Below, piece after piece: positions 43,764 through 53,835 of a stretch of DNA of 64,000 nucleotides. Under the pieces are notes generated by a model. It did not search any database and was not told the DNA's origin. It saw nothing but the letters and a program-made list of their open reading frames with translations. The stretch is from Flavobacteriaceae bacterium. Its GTDB lineage: Bacteria > Bacteroidota > Bacteroidia > Flavobacteriales > Flavobacteriaceae. Within the stretch, counting starts at the first letter, position 1. Each line of letters opens with the position of its first letter. A program made the position numbers and the translations under genes. The DNA lies in the NCBI GenBank assembly GCA_009886625.1, contig QXZA01000011.1, forward strand, positions 145,736 to 209,735, read 5' to 3'.

Positions 43764-46700
43764 TCACTGTTTTTTATTGACAAATTGAATAACATTATTG
43801 TTTTTCAATTCTTGATTTTCTGAAATATTTTCGTTCTCCAAGTCAGGATGTATTTCTGAAATCTTTTTAATCAACTCCTTGAATGTGTCAAAATCAACAT
43901 TGTATGAAAGTCCGACTCCTTGAGTATATCCCAATTCATCGCCTATATATCGAAATTCATTTTCTTTATTAAAAACTTTTGCCTTCAAAGAACCCTCCTC
44001 ATTGAGTACAAAATCAATTTGCACATTTCCTACAATCAAGGTTTGCTCTACTCCTCCAACAGGAACTCCAATTTTACCGTTTAATAAAATTCGATCGCTT
44101 ATTTTCGTTGAAAGTGTGAATCCCAAGCGGTCCTCTGTTGCGATATCTAATAAAGCACTTTTGTCCCCTTGTAGATAATCAATTCCAACCTTCAACTTAT
44201 CATTTTCCTCACCGATCAAATCACTAAAAATATCCGAAGCTTTTTGATATAAATTATTGGTGATTCCCTGCATAGAAACAGTCACTTCATTAATGAAGAT
44301 ACCTTGAGATAAAAGCGATATAGCCTGAAGTTGGCTTCGCTGTGGGTCAGATAATCGATAGTTAATTTCAGAGGCTACTGTTCCACTTGTATTGGGAAAG
44401 TCAATTTCAAACACAGGGTCATCTGGTTTCAATAAATTTCCTTGAAGTCGAATCAAAACCTCTGTGGGTATTTTTTTATTAAAGTTTGGATTGTCAAGCA
44501 ATAAAGCTGGATTCGCACCACCAGGGACATCATAAACAGCTTCTAAATCCATCTGTGCTTCCAATGGGTTTCCCTCCCAAACTATGGTTCCACCAGGCTT
44601 GACATTAAATTTCTTATCAATAACGCCAAGATTTTTGAAATTATAAATTCCTTCAAAAGTGATATAATCCCCCCACATATTGAATTTTCCATTTGTATTA
44701 ATTTCCATGAAAAGGTTCCCTGCTCCTTTACCTCTCAAATAACTCCCTGTCTCTTGGTCTATAACAATTTCAATTTCAGCCTCATTGGTGACATCCAATT
44801 CAAAATTTAATTCCAATCCACTTATTTCTTCAATTTGTGTTATGGCTTTATTTGATGTAAATCGGTTCTGACTGTTCTTGTCTATAAAACTAATAAAGGA
44901 GGTGTCTGATAATCCGTAATCTTCGGCCCAAGGAACTTTAATTGTCGTTCCATTGTCTGTTTTTCCCTCCACACTTATGTTCAGATCTTTTGTAGGCCCT
45001 TCCAAACGAACTTCTCCCGCTAAATATCCCTGTCCAAAAAATAAAGATTTTGAATCCTGCACAGTATTTAAAAGCAGCATTCTTTCTGATTCAATTCGTA
45101 AGTTGGTATTCCAGTCTTTAAAATTATTATGAGAAAAAGTTCCGTTTACAGTAGCATTTGTTTCTTGATCGGAGTCGATCATTTGCACTTGTTTAAAAGC
45201 AAAAATTTGATCATATAACTGAACTTCAGTTTCATTAATATTGTATTCTACATTTAAATAAGGAACTCGAAACACTGCTTTATCCAGCACCAAAATTCCG
45301 TTGTGTTTCAAATCATTTATAGGCCCCCAAATGTTAACATCACCTTTCACTATTCCTTCTATTCCATTAATTGCCTCTTTTCCGAGAGGAGAAAGAAATG
45401 ATAAGTTCAGTCCGTTTACTTTTAAATCATAATTAAGTGTTGAATTTTCAAAATCCTTCCATATTCCAGCTAATGAAAGAATGTTTTGACCTTGTTTGAT
45501 CAAATCCATATTGGTGTAATAGATGTTCGCTTTAGTATTTCCATTACTATTCAATTTCAATTCTCCTAGTTCTTGATCATTAATATTTAAATTTTCAATT
45601 TCACCTTTGAAATCCATTTTGTTATTTAAGTTTGAACGTTCAAATGTTCCATTTAGAGAAGCTTTTCCTTTTATATTAAAAACGGGATTGGTAGGAAGTA
45701 TATCTTCCATTATTACGTTTTTAGCTTTAATATCAAATCGAAAATCATTGCTGCTTTTGTGAAGTCCAGAAACAAAAATCGACTGTGATCCAGAAACAAC
45801 GTTTAATTCAGAAATACGGACTGTTTTATTTTTAGGAGAATAACTAATCTTTTCATTTGCAGCATTAGAGGGATTAATTATCCAGTTGTCTTTACCCAGA
45901 GGGAGATTAGATTTTTTGAATCCAAAATGTGAAGTGCCGTTTTTCTCTCTAGTATGATAAAAATTTACTTCAAATTGTGTTGTCGCATTTTTTGATCCCA
46001 AAAATTCTGATCTAAAATACAGTGTATCTCTTAATTGATTACTGATCATATTAAAATCACTTCCAGAATAATAATCATGTTTTAAATCACTGACACTTAA
46101 AAAGGTGTTATATAGTGGATTTTTAGTGTCTAATTGAAAATGAATGTCCTGGAGTTGAACTGAATCCCATCTTAGTATAGGAGCATCTAGACTCACTAAA
46201 GATCGCTCCCCCTCTGAAGCAAGTTTTCCCTTTAAATAGATGTTTTCAGAAATAGATAAGGAAGGGTAAAGAGCGTCTAATACCTTTTCATAAATTGTCA
46301 GATTAAAGGTGAGATATTGTCCTTTAGAAGGTTCTTTGGGAGGCAAAAATGGATAGACCTGGTGGAGTGCATTTTGAAATAATTTTCTGAGCTCTGTAAA
46401 TTTAAAAAAACCTTTTGCATTTCCAGAAATACAATCAGAATTTGAAATCAATAATTCCGTTTCCTCTCCGTAACCTTGTTTGATTATTGAAATTGGATTT
46501 AAAGAAACTCTCTTATCATCATTTGTAATGCTTGCTGAGGAAATTTTTAATTCTCCTGTTAAATTGTCTAAAGAGGTCCCATTAAAATTTGACAATACTA
46601 CTCCAGAGAAAATCTTTTTATCAGCACCCAATTTAAGACCCAAATAATTTAGATTTAATTCGGTAACATTTGCAACTACAGTATATGAAGGTTTGGGCGG

Positions 46701-48209
46701 TCCATAATCAAATAAAATGTCACTTTTTAATCTGACAGGGATGGAGTTTATACTAAAAGTATTCCGCAATTGTTTATTCTCAAAGCGACCTTCAAAATCA
46801 ATTTTATCTAGCATGATTTTATTAGATGCTAAACTTGTGTTTTCTGCTTTCCAATATATGGACATCGGTCCTTCAATAGGAATAATACCCTTTAAATTTA
46901 ATTCTGAATCAAGTGTATAATTTGCATATTGCTCAGAAAATTGACCTAAAAAAATTGAGTTAAAACTTAAGTCAAGATCCAAAGACCTGTCCTTCTTTTT
47001 GGATGCGATAAACCCTTTCCCTAGGACCCCTTTGAGTAAAAACCCACCCCATACGTTACTGGAAAACAAATCTAAATTAAGATGTTCAACATCACTAGAG
47101 ATTTTTCCTGACAATTCAATTTGATTCAATAATTTAAAATACTTCGTTTGTTTTTCAGAAATTGAGGGGATAATATTTACTAAAGAGGCTGTTTCCAATT
47201 TCACCTTTTGAATGTTCATTGAAAAGTGAAAAGGCTCATCATCCAAGAGATGTTTGGTTACTAAATTTCCACTAAAATTTATATCATCGTTTTTGAAATT
47301 TAATTTTTCAACAGCTAGGGCATTAAGGGGTCCCATTGCAGAAAAAGAAAAATCAAAAGATGAACTTCGGTTTAAATAGGGGGTATTCTTTGTAAAATCC
47401 TCGAACGAAAGTGAACCTTCCTCTATGTTAAGTTGAAGTGATCCCTCTTGAATGAAATTCCTCAAACTCCTGTTTTTTCCATTCATCACAAGAGATCCCT
47501 TAAAATAATTTTCTTCACTATTAACCTCAAATGCATCTAAGGCTAGTAATCCAGGCTTGTAATGAACATTTCCATTGACTGAAATGGGCATACTAGAAGG
47601 AGAAACTAACACCCCCTTCAGGTTATCTAATTTTAAATCCAATTGATCTCCTTGATAAACAACATCAGAACCAAGAAAAATAAGCTCATCTATTTGAATC
47701 CTTTGAGATTTGTCTTTATTGAGGTCATTGTAAACAAATTGGCCTTGTACTATCTCTATGGAAGATGTTCTAGTCAAAACTTTGTTTTTGTTGAGACTAT
47801 CTTTCCTTAGCTTATTTAGTAATATTTTTAATGAATGTGTTTCCTCGTTAGGATACTTCTTTAAGTTAAAGTACACTTGTGAAGCTTCAACGGCGTCAAG
47901 ATCAAAATCACTATTATTCAGTTTTTTAAAATCAAGAATAGACGTTTTAAACTCTTTCATAAACAACAAAGTATCACCATGGTGATCTTCAATATAAAAA
48001 TCAGAAAATTGAAGCTTGCCATTCCATCGAATGGATACCTTTTCTATGGTAAACTCTTGCTTTGTTTTTTCTTTAAAATCATGAGTAATGGACTGAATGA
48101 TTTCTGTTTGTATGAAGGCAGTAGAAACCAGCCCAAATCCAATGAGAAATACAAGGAGAAAACCTCCTACTATAATGCCAATTATTTTTCTCTTCTTTTT
48201 GATCGTAAT
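43764..48209 (-). CDS. tamB: Translocation and assembly module protein TamB, non-AUG start
   Basis: A TamB (DUF490) protein of about 1480 residues. ATG or TTG starts only allow translation from about 47972, which would remove the inner-membrane anchor. The frame is open, without stops, up to a TAA at 48213-48215. The upstream part encodes a lysine-rich start (IKKKRKIIG), a membrane helix (GFLLVFLIGFGLVS), then ITHDFKEKTKQEF and IRWNGKLQFSDFYIEDH, which fits known flavobacterial TamB N-termini. There is no ATG, GTG or TTG there; ATT 48207-48209 or ATC 48201-48203 is the likely start. The C-terminal beta-taco domain (NYRLSDPQRSQLQ, then VGIDYLQGDKSALLD) is typical. TamB bridges both membranes in lipid or protein delivery. 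Confidence 0.78.
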   Translation of the reverse strand: MTIKKKRKIIGIIVGGFLLVFLIGFGLVSTAFIQTEIIQSITHDFKEKTKQEFTIEKVSIRWNGKLQFSDFYIEDHHGDTLLFMKEFKTSILDFKKLNNSDFDLDAVEASQVYFNLKKYPNEETHSLKILLNKLRKDSLNKNKVLTRTSSIEIVQGQFVYNDLNKDKSQRIQIDELIFLGSDVVYQGDQLDLKLDNLKGVLVSPSSMPISVNGNVHYKPGLLALDAFEVNSEENYFKGSLVMNGKNRSLRNFIQEGSLQLNIEEGSLSFEDFTKNTPYLNRSSSFDFSFSAMGPLNALAVEKLNFKNDDINFSGNLVTKHLLDDEPFHFSMNIQKVKLETASLVNIIPSISEKQTKYFKLLNQIELSGKISSDVEHLNLDLFSSNVWGGFLLKGVLGKGFIASKKKDRSLDLDLSFNSIFLGQFSEQYANYTLDSELNLKGIIPIEGPMSIYWKAENTSLASNKIMLDKIDFEGRFENKQLRNTFSINSIPVRLKSDILFDYGPPKPSYTVVANVTELNLNYLGLKLGADKKIFSGVVLSNFNGTSLDNLTGELKISSASITNDDKRVSLNPISIIKQGYGEETELLISNSDCISGNAKGFFKFTELRKLFQNALHQVYPFLPPKEPSKGQYLTFNLTIYEKVLDALYPSLSISENIYLKGKLASEGERSLVSLDAPILRWDSVQLQDIHFQLDTKNPLYNTFLSVSDLKHDYYSGSDFNMISNQLRDTLYFRSEFLGSKNATTQFEVNFYHTREKNGTSHFGFKKSNLPLGKDNWIINPSNAANEKISYSPKNKTVRISELNVVSGSQSIFVSGLHKSSNDFRFDIKAKNVIMEDILPTNPVFNIKGKASLNGTFERSNLNNKMDFKGEIENLNINDQELGELKLNSNGNTKANIYYTNMDLIKQGQNILSLAGIWKDFENSTLNYDLKVNGLNLSFLSPLGKEAINGIEGIVKGDVNIWGPINDLKHNGILVLDKAVFRVPYLNVEYNINETEVQLYDQIFAFKQVQMIDSDQETNATVNGTFSHNNFKDWNTNLRIESERMLLLNTVQDSKSLFFGQGYLAGEVRLEGPTKDLNISVEGKTDNGTTIKVPWAEDYGLSDTSFISFIDKNSQNRFTSNKAITQIEEISGLELNFELDVTNEAEIEIVIDQETGSYLRGKGAGNLFMEINTNGKFNMWGDYITFEGIYNFKNLGVIDKKFNVKPGGTIVWEGNPLEAQMDLEAVYDVPGGANPALLLDNPNFNKKIPTEVLIRLQGNLLKPDDPVFEIDFPNTSGTVASEINYRLSDPQRSQLQAISLLSQGIFINEVTVSMQGITNNLYQKASDIFSDLIGEENDKLKVGIDYLQGDKSALLDIATEDRLGFTLSTKISDRILLNGKIGVPVGGVEQTLIVGNVQIDFVLNEEGSLKAKVFNKENEFRYIGDELGYTQGVGLSYNVDFDTFKELIKKISEIHPDLENENISENQELKNNNVIQFVNKKQ

Positions 48210-48213
48210 CTTT

Positions 48214-48221
48214 TACTTTTG
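48214..48221 (+). promoter_or_regulatory. -7 promoter element of tsaD
   Basis: TACTTTTG is an exact TAnnTTTG, 19 bases before the tsaD ATG. It lies directly beside the proposed tamB start on the other strand, so the two promoters overlap. On the minus strand TAAGTTTT (48233-48240) with TTG 16 bases upstream could serve tamB. Confidence 0.5.
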
Positions 48222-48240
48222 TAACGTTATCTAAAACTTA

Positions 48241-49269
48241 ATGTTGCATAATCCTCCAATAATACTAGCTATTGAATCCTCTTGCGATGATACTGCTGCT
48301 GCCGTTATAAAAGGACGAAAAATATTGTCCAACTGTATCGCAAATCAAGAAGTTCACATCGCTTATGGAGGTGTAGTTCCTGAATTAGCATCACGTGCCC
48401 ATCAGTCAAAAATTGTTCCTGTAATTCAACAAGCTTTACAGAAAGCAAATATCGACAAAAAAGACCTAACCGCAATTGCTTATACACAAGGACCTGGTCT
48501 ACTAGGATCACTTCTTGTGGGTAGTGCATTTGCAAAATCATTGTCTCTTGCGTTAAATATTCCTTTGATTCCTATTAATCATATGCAAGGGCATCTTTTG
48601 GTTCATTTTATTGATGATGAACTTATATTAACTCCGACTTTCCCTTGTCTTGGTGTAACTGTCTCTGGTGGACATACTCAATTGGTTCTTATGCATGATC
48701 ATGATTCGATGGTGATTATAGGGACAACAATAGACGATGCTATTGGTGAGGCGTTTGATAAATGTGGAAAACGTATGGGGCTTACCTATCCTTCAGGTCC
48801 ACAAATTGACAAACTAGCAAAGGAGGGAAATCCGCATCGCTTTTCATTTCCAATACCCAACTTAAAAGGATATGATGTAAGCTACAGTGGAGTTAAAACA
48901 GCTGTTATTAATTTTCTTTCGAATCAAGAACAAAAAGATCCTGATTTTATAAAATCAAATCTGAATGACCTTTGTGCTAGCATTCAATATACCTTGGTTC
49001 AAATTATTTTAAATAAGATCATAAAAGTAGCTCGAGAAAAAAAATTAACACAAATCATTATTGGTGGTGGAGTGGCTGCAAATTCGGAAATTCGAACTCA
49101 ACTGCAAAAAAGTGCTGCAAAAGAAGGCTGGACGGTCTCCCTTCCTCCTTTTGAATATACCACAGACAATGCTGCCATGATAGGAATTGCAGCATACTAT
49201 AAATTACAAAACGAAGCGTTTGGTGGATACAGTGACCCCTCAGAGGCACGGTTAAAATACGGCATATGA
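48241..49269 (+). CDS. tsaD: tRNA N6-adenosine threonylcarbamoyltransferase
   Basis: A 342-residue TsaD (Gcp/YgjD). It opens ILAIESSCDDTAAAV and has HxxxH metal ligands in NHMQGH, VSGGHTQLVL, and the C-terminal GGGVAANSEIR and TDNAAMIG. It transfers the threonylcarbamoyl group to A37 of ANN-decoding tRNAs. It overlaps rsmE by four bases (ATGA). Confidence 0.95.
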   Translation: MLHNPPIILAIESSCDDTAAAVIKGRKILSNCIANQEVHIAYGGVVPELASRAHQSKIVPVIQQALQKANIDKKDLTAIAYTQGPGLLGSLLVGSAFAKSLSLALNIPLIPINHMQGHLLVHFIDDELILTPTFPCLGVTVSGGHTQLVLMHDHDSMVIIGTTIDDAIGEAFDKCGKRMGLTYPSGPQIDKLAKEGNPHRFSFPIPNLKGYDVSYSGVKTAVINFLSNQEQKDPDFIKSNLNDLCASIQYTLVQIILNKIIKVAREKKLTQIIIGGGVAANSEIRTQLQKSAAKEGWTVSLPPFEYTTDNAAMIGIAAYYKLQNEAFGGYSDPSEARLKYGI

Positions 49270-49985
49270 CTCTTTTTTATGATGCAAATATCCAGGCTAA
49301 AACTCAAGAGTTTGTCTTTAGTAGAGAGGAAAGCAAACACCTTGCTAAAGTTTTACGAAAAACCTCTGGAGAACTGATTACAGTCACCAACGGGAAAGGA
49401 TTGGAATGGAATGGGAAACTATTATTAGTGACTCCAAGTAAAACTACTGCAAAACTACTAGATGCCACGCAACATAATGCATCCAAAAATCAAATCCATC
49501 TTGCAATTGCTCCAACAAAAAACAACAACCGAATGGAATGGATGCTTGAAAAATTAACTGAATTAGGAATCGCATCTATTACTCCAATAAAATGTGATCA
49601 TTCGGAAAGAAAACTTGTAAAAACGGAACGTTTTGAAAAAATAATCATTGCTGGATTAAAGCAGTCACAACAATTTTTTTTACCTCAAATCAATGAATTA
49701 GTTTCCTTTAGTGAATTCATCAACAAAATAAAATTCGATCAAACCTTCATTGCGCATTGTGAAAGTCTGCCCAAAGAAAAATTATTAAATCTGCCTTTAT
49801 CAGGGGTAGAAAGTTGTTTGATGATTGGCCCTGAAGGTGATTTTAGTTCAACAGAAATCGCTTCTGCTCTTCAGAAAAACATAATTCCAGTTAGCTTGGG
49901 GCAACAACGCTATAGAACTGAAACAGCTGGATTATTGGGTTGTCATACCCTTTTTATAAAACAACAACAGTATACAAATGCTTAA
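49266..49985 (+). CDS. rsmE: 16S rRNA (uracil-1498-N3)-methyltransferase
   Basis: A 239-residue SPOUT-class methyltransferase. The N-terminal PUA-like domain (about 1-70) is followed by the catalytic domain with IGPEGDFSSTE and VSLGQQRYRTETAG, which form the SAM-binding trefoil knot. It methylates U1498 of 16S rRNA. It is coupled to tsaD. Confidence 0.93.
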   Translation: MTLFYDANIQAKTQEFVFSREESKHLAKVLRKTSGELITVTNGKGLEWNGKLLLVTPSKTTAKLLDATQHNASKNQIHLAIAPTKNNNRMEWMLEKLTELGIASITPIKCDHSERKLVKTERFEKIIIAGLKQSQQFFLPQINELVSFSEFINKIKFDQTFIAHCESLPKEKLLNLPLSGVESCLMIGPEGDFSSTEIASALQKNIIPVSLGQQRYRTETAGLLGCHTLFIKQQQYTNA

Positions 49986-50003
49986 GTTCCCTATATTTAA
50001 CCT

Positions 50004-51092
50004 ATGAATGCTAAAGAAATTTCAAAAGGTATTGTCTGGGCTATTCTTCAACTTCTGGGAATCGCCATTATCCTATGGTTACTCTTACAATTACAAACAC
50101 TTATCATATACATGATAATTGCAGGGGTAATTAGCTTAATTGGACGTCCAATCAATCAATTTTTTATTAATCGTCTTCGTTTGAAAAATGGATTAGCGAC
50201 TACTTTTACATTGATTATTTTATTAGGTCTATTGATTAGTATTTTTTCCCTTTTTGTTCCTTTACTAATTCAACAAGGGGAAAACTTATCTTTACTTGAC
50301 GTAGAAGGACTAAAAGTCTCTACTGCAACCCTCATCCAAGAAATCAGTTTGTACTTTCAATTGGACAATGGTTTCTGGCAGCAACAAATTGCAGTAGATA
50401 ATCTTTTTCAAAATGTCAATTTTGGATTACTCCCAGAGCTACTAAATCAAGTTCTTGAATTATTGGGAGGGTTTACAATTGGGCTTTTTTCTGTTCTTTT
50501 CATTCTCTTTTTTTTCCTTAGAGATAATAGATTACAAGAGAGTATCATATTAACTTTAGTCAATGACAAAGTCTCTGATCGTGTAGAAAAATCTATTGAA
50601 AAGACAAAACGTCTTTTATCTCGTTATTTTTTGGGACTACTTCTTCAAATTAGCATTCTATTAATTATTTATAGTATCGTCTTAGCAATTTTCAAGGTTG
50701 AAAATGCATTTATTATTGCTTTCCTATGCGCACTTCTCAACTTGATCCCATATCTAGGCCCCATCATAGGAGGAGTATTAATGATGATTTTAACAATGAC
50801 TAGCTTTATCGGAGCAGACTTTAGCACTGTAATCCTTCCAAAAACCTCATATGTGATGATAGGTTTTGTTTTGGGTCAATTAATCGATAATTTTTTTAGT
50901 CAACCCTTCATTTTTTCAAATAGTGTCAAATCACATCCTTTAGAAATATTTATAGTAATTCTTGCGTCAGGAACACTATTAGGTCCTGTTGGAATGATAA
51001 TCGCTATTCCACTTTACACAACTTTGAAAGTCATCTCACAAGAGTTTTTAGCAGAAAATAAAATAGTGAAGTCACTCACCAAAAACTTTTAA
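50004..51092 (+). CDS. AI-2E family transporter
   Basis: A 362-residue polytopic membrane protein of the AI-2E (UPF0118) family. It has about seven or eight helices, a central soluble loop (about 90-150), and the diagnostic segments FKVENAFIIAFLCALLNLIP, YLGPIIGG and SHPLEIFIVILASGTLLGPVGM. Members export solutes such as AI-2 or act as sodium/proton antiporters; the substrate here is unknown. It begins 18 bases after rsmE. Confidence 0.85.
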   Translation: MNAKEISKGIVWAILQLLGIAIILWLLLQLQTLIIYMIIAGVISLIGRPINQFFINRLRLKNGLATTFTLIILLGLLISIFSLFVPLLIQQGENLSLLDVEGLKVSTATLIQEISLYFQLDNGFWQQQIAVDNLFQNVNFGLLPELLNQVLELLGGFTIGLFSVLFILFFFLRDNRLQESIILTLVNDKVSDRVEKSIEKTKRLLSRYFLGLLLQISILLIIYSIVLAIFKVENAFIIAFLCALLNLIPYLGPIIGGVLMMILTMTSFIGADFSTVILPKTSYVMIGFVLGQLIDNFFSQPFIFSNSVKSHPLEIFIVILASGTLLGPVGMIIAIPLYTTLKVISQEFLAENKIVKSLTKNF

Positions 51093-51101
51093 TCACTCCT
51101 T

Positions 51102-52400
51102 ATGAAAAAACACCTTTTTACTTTCCTTTTGCTTATCTGTATTCAAGCTGTAAGCCATGCACAAAGATTAAATCGAACAGAAAGAGCAATTGTTAAACAG
51201 GTAGAGGCAATAAACGATGAAAGTATTGATTTCCTTGAAAAGATTGTCAATATCAATAGTGGAACTCTAAACACAAAAGGAGTACGAGAAGTAGGATCTC
51301 TTTTTGACTCAGCTTTCAAGTCTATTGGTTTCAAAACAGAATGGATAGAAATGCCAGAAGAAATGAATCGTGCAGGACACTTTTTCGCTTCAGTTGATGG
51401 AAATAAAGGAAAAAAACTTATGTTAATAGGTCATTTGGATACAGTTTTTGAAGAAAATAGTCCCTTTCAAAAATTTGAAAAAATTAATGACAGTATGGCT
51501 TATGGTCCTGGTGCCAATGACATGAAAGGAGGAGATATAGTGGTTTATTATGCTTTAAAAACTTTAGCTGATCTAAATTTACTAGGAGAGGCAAATATCA
51601 CCGTTGCATTTACAGGAGATGAAGAGAGCACAGGTAAACCCTTATCCATTTCAAGAAGAGAACTGATAGAGACAGCAAAAAATTCAGATATAGCCTTAGG
51701 TTTTGAAAATTCAACTGGATTTGACAATGCAACAATTGCTAGGAGAGGCGCCTCTGGATGGAAAGTGGAAGTAGAAGGGAAAAGAGCTCATTCTTCTGGA
51801 GTTTTTAATGAGAATGTAGGTGCTGGGGCTATTTTTGAAATGAGTCGAATCCTAAATGCTTTTTATGAAGAAGTAAGAGGAGAGGAATATCTAACATTTA
51901 ATCCAGGGACTCTTTTGGGCGGTACTTTTGTTGAATATGATGCAAAAGCCAGTAGTGGTAACACCTTTGGCAAAACTAATGTTGTGGCCCAATCTGCAAT
52001 AGTACATGGTGGACTTAGATTTATCTCAGAAGAGCAAAAAGAAAAAGCCCGAGCTAAAATGAGAACAATTGTCTCTCAAAATCTACCACAAACAATTGCT
52101 AGTATAAGTTTTACCGACAGTTATCCTGCAATGGGCCCCACAGAAGCTAACAAAGCACTTCTTTCAATACTTAATGATGTAAGTCTTTCTTTAGGTCATG
52201 AGGGAGTAACTGCTTACGACCCCGGAAAAAGAGGCGCAGCAGATATATCTTTTGTCGCTGATTATGTAAATGGTTTGGACGGCCTTGGAACCATGGGTAA
52301 TGGTGCACATACTCCTAAAGAAACAGTAAATTTAAAAACGATGAATGCGTTAATTCAACGTACTGCAATTTTTATCTATCGTTTAATAAACATGGACTAA
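51102..52400 (+). CDS. Secreted M20 family metallopeptidase (carboxypeptidase G2-like)
   Basis: A 432-residue protein with a signal peptide (to about residue 20, SHAQ) and an M20 peptidase fold. The zinc site pieces visible are LIGHLDTVFE, GPGANDMKGG, FTGDEESTGKP and a dimerisation domain around RAHSSG. The arrangement is closest to glutamate carboxypeptidase-type members. It would release C-terminal amino acids, possibly glutamate, in the periplasm. It lies nine bases after the AI-2E gene and ends four bases into a convergent gene. Confidence 0.85.
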   Translation: MKKHLFTFLLLICIQAVSHAQRLNRTERAIVKQVEAINDESIDFLEKIVNINSGTLNTKGVREVGSLFDSAFKSIGFKTEWIEMPEEMNRAGHFFASVDGNKGKKLMLIGHLDTVFEENSPFQKFEKINDSMAYGPGANDMKGGDIVVYYALKTLADLNLLGEANITVAFTGDEESTGKPLSISRRELIETAKNSDIALGFENSTGFDNATIARRGASGWKVEVEGKRAHSSGVFNENVGAGAIFEMSRILNAFYEEVRGEEYLTFNPGTLLGGTFVEYDAKASSGNTFGKTNVVAQSAIVHGGLRFISEEQKEKARAKMRTIVSQNLPQTIASISFTDSYPAMGPTEANKALLSILNDVSLSLGHEGVTAYDPGKRGAADISFVADYVNGLDGLGTMGNGAHTPKETVNLKTMNALIQRTAIFIYRLINMD

Positions 52401-53371
52401 CAATAGTGGTCGTATTGATCTTTTTGACGTTTTAGTGCTTCTTTAAATTCTTCAATAAGAGAATTGATCAAGCTACTTGTGGGCTGAATGTCTCTAATGG
52501 AGGTTACCCCCTGCCCTGCAGACCAAATTGTTTTCCATGCCTGTGCTTCGGCTTTTGCAGCATCAAGTTCACTACCAAAGTCAATTTTCTTCGTTTGGCT
52601 CCAAAGCTCTTCAGTAATTCCCATCACTTCCAGACTAGGGCGCAAAAAATTTGCATTTACTCCAGATACTGCAGCTGTATATACAATATCTTCAGCTCTA
52701 CTACTCATTATCATTTCCTTGTAGCTTTGCTCTGCCATACTCTCATCTACATTAATAAAACGAGTACCCATATAAGCCAAATCGGCTCCCATTTGTATAG
52801 CAGATGCAATATCGTTTCCAGTACTTATACAACCGGACAGTAAGATTGTTTTATTAAAAAACTGTTTAATTTCATTGATCAATGCCATAGGATTAAGAGT
52901 ACCAGCATGTCCCCCCGCACCAGCTGCAACCAAAATCAATCCATCCACCCCTGCTTCTGCGGCTTTTTCAGCATGACGTTTCTTTATGACATCATGATAA
53001 ACCAAACCACCATAACTGTGAACTGCATTTACTAGATCAGAAACAGCTCCTAATGAGGTAATAATTAACGGAACTTGGTGCTTAATACAAACTTCTAAAT
53101 CAGGTTGTACTCTTGGATTAGTTGGATGTACAATTAAGTTTACACCAAAAGGAGCTGCCTTTTTACCCGTTTCCTTTTCAAATGCTGCAAGAGCTAATTT
53201 AATTTCAACAACCCATTCTTCAAACCCTTCTGTTGATCTTTGATTTAAAGCAGGAAAGGTTCCTACAATTCCATTTTTACAACACTCAATTACCAACTTA
53301 GGTCCTGAAATCAGAAACATTGGTGCAGCAACTGCGGGTAGCGACAAATCGTTAATAAAAGTTGGTTTCAT
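52397..53371 (-). CDS. Nitronate monooxygenase-like FMN protein
   Basis: A 324-residue TIM-barrel flavoprotein of the 2-nitropropane dioxygenase/nitronate monooxygenase group. Features are the N-terminal LPAVAAPMFLISGPKLVIECC, the FMN phosphate loop VAAGAGGHAGTLN (with the catalytic His in GGHAG), and LLSGCISTGNDIASAIQMGADLAYMGTRF. It detoxifies nitronates or acts as an enoyl reductase-like enzyme. It is followed on the same strand (upstream) by a DUF4442 gene and ald. Confidence 0.85.
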   Translation of the reverse strand: MKPTFINDLSLPAVAAPMFLISGPKLVIECCKNGIVGTFPALNQRSTEGFEEWVVEIKLALAAFEKETGKKAAPFGVNLIVHPTNPRVQPDLEVCIKHQVPLIITSLGAVSDLVNAVHSYGGLVYHDVIKKRHAEKAAEAGVDGLILVAAGAGGHAGTLNPMALINEIKQFFNKTILLSGCISTGNDIASAIQMGADLAYMGTRFINVDESMAEQSYKEMIMSSRAEDIVYTAAVSGVNANFLRPSLEVMGITEELWSQTKKIDFGSELDAAKAEAQAWKTIWSAGQGVTSIRDIQPTSSLINSLIEEFKEALKRQKDQYDHYC

Positions 53372-53376
53372 GCAGT

Positions 53377-53832
53377 TTAATTTTTAGTTAATATAGTCCA
53401 TTCAAATTCAAAAGTAGAAACAACTACTTGATTTTCATCTACTCCTTTTGAGGATAGCCACAATGTTTGAGGCTCATTTGTTTCAAGTAATTGCTGAATT
53501 GCTTTTGATATTTTATCATCAGGAGAACAAGAAAAAGTAATTTGTCCCCGTGCTTTTTTTGAAAAATTAGCCTTGTTATTAATTACCAACATTGAAATTT
53601 TTTGATTCGAACTCTGTATTTCTTTCATAAGCAACACTCCGGTAGTCAATTCTGCAGCCATCCCTTGCACGGCCCAAAATAAGGACTTAAATGGATTTTG
53701 ATTAATCCAACGATGCTTTACCTTAACTTCACAATGTTTTTCTTGAATTTGTGTAACACGAACGCCACACCACCACACTGAGGGTAATTTAAAAAAGGTA
53801 TACGCATTTAGTTTTGAAGGAGTAAAATTCAC
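53377..53832 (-). CDS. DUF4442 hotdog-fold protein
   Basis: A 151-residue protein of the DUF4442 thioesterase-like hotdog family. The WWCGVRVTQIQEKHCEVKVKHRW opening is followed by NPFKSLFWAVQGMAAELTTGVL, the usual long hotdog helix. It starts with GTG. An acyl-CoA thioesterase role is suggested by the fold only. It is five bases from the nitronate monooxygenase-like gene and four from ald. Confidence 0.78.
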   Translation of the reverse strand: MNFTPSKLNAYTFFKLPSVWWCGVRVTQIQEKHCEVKVKHRWINQNPFKSLFWAVQGMAAELTTGVLLMKEIQSSNQKISMLVINNKANFSKKARGQITFSCSPDDKISKAIQQLLETNEPQTLWLSSKGVDENQVVVSTFEFEWTILTKN

Positions 53833-53835
53833 TTT

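Noticed and set aside
47970..48240. Frameshift as an explanation for the missing TamB N-terminus
   Set aside because: The N-terminal sequence is in the same frame as the rest of the gene without any stop, so no frameshift is needed; only a standard start codon is lacking.
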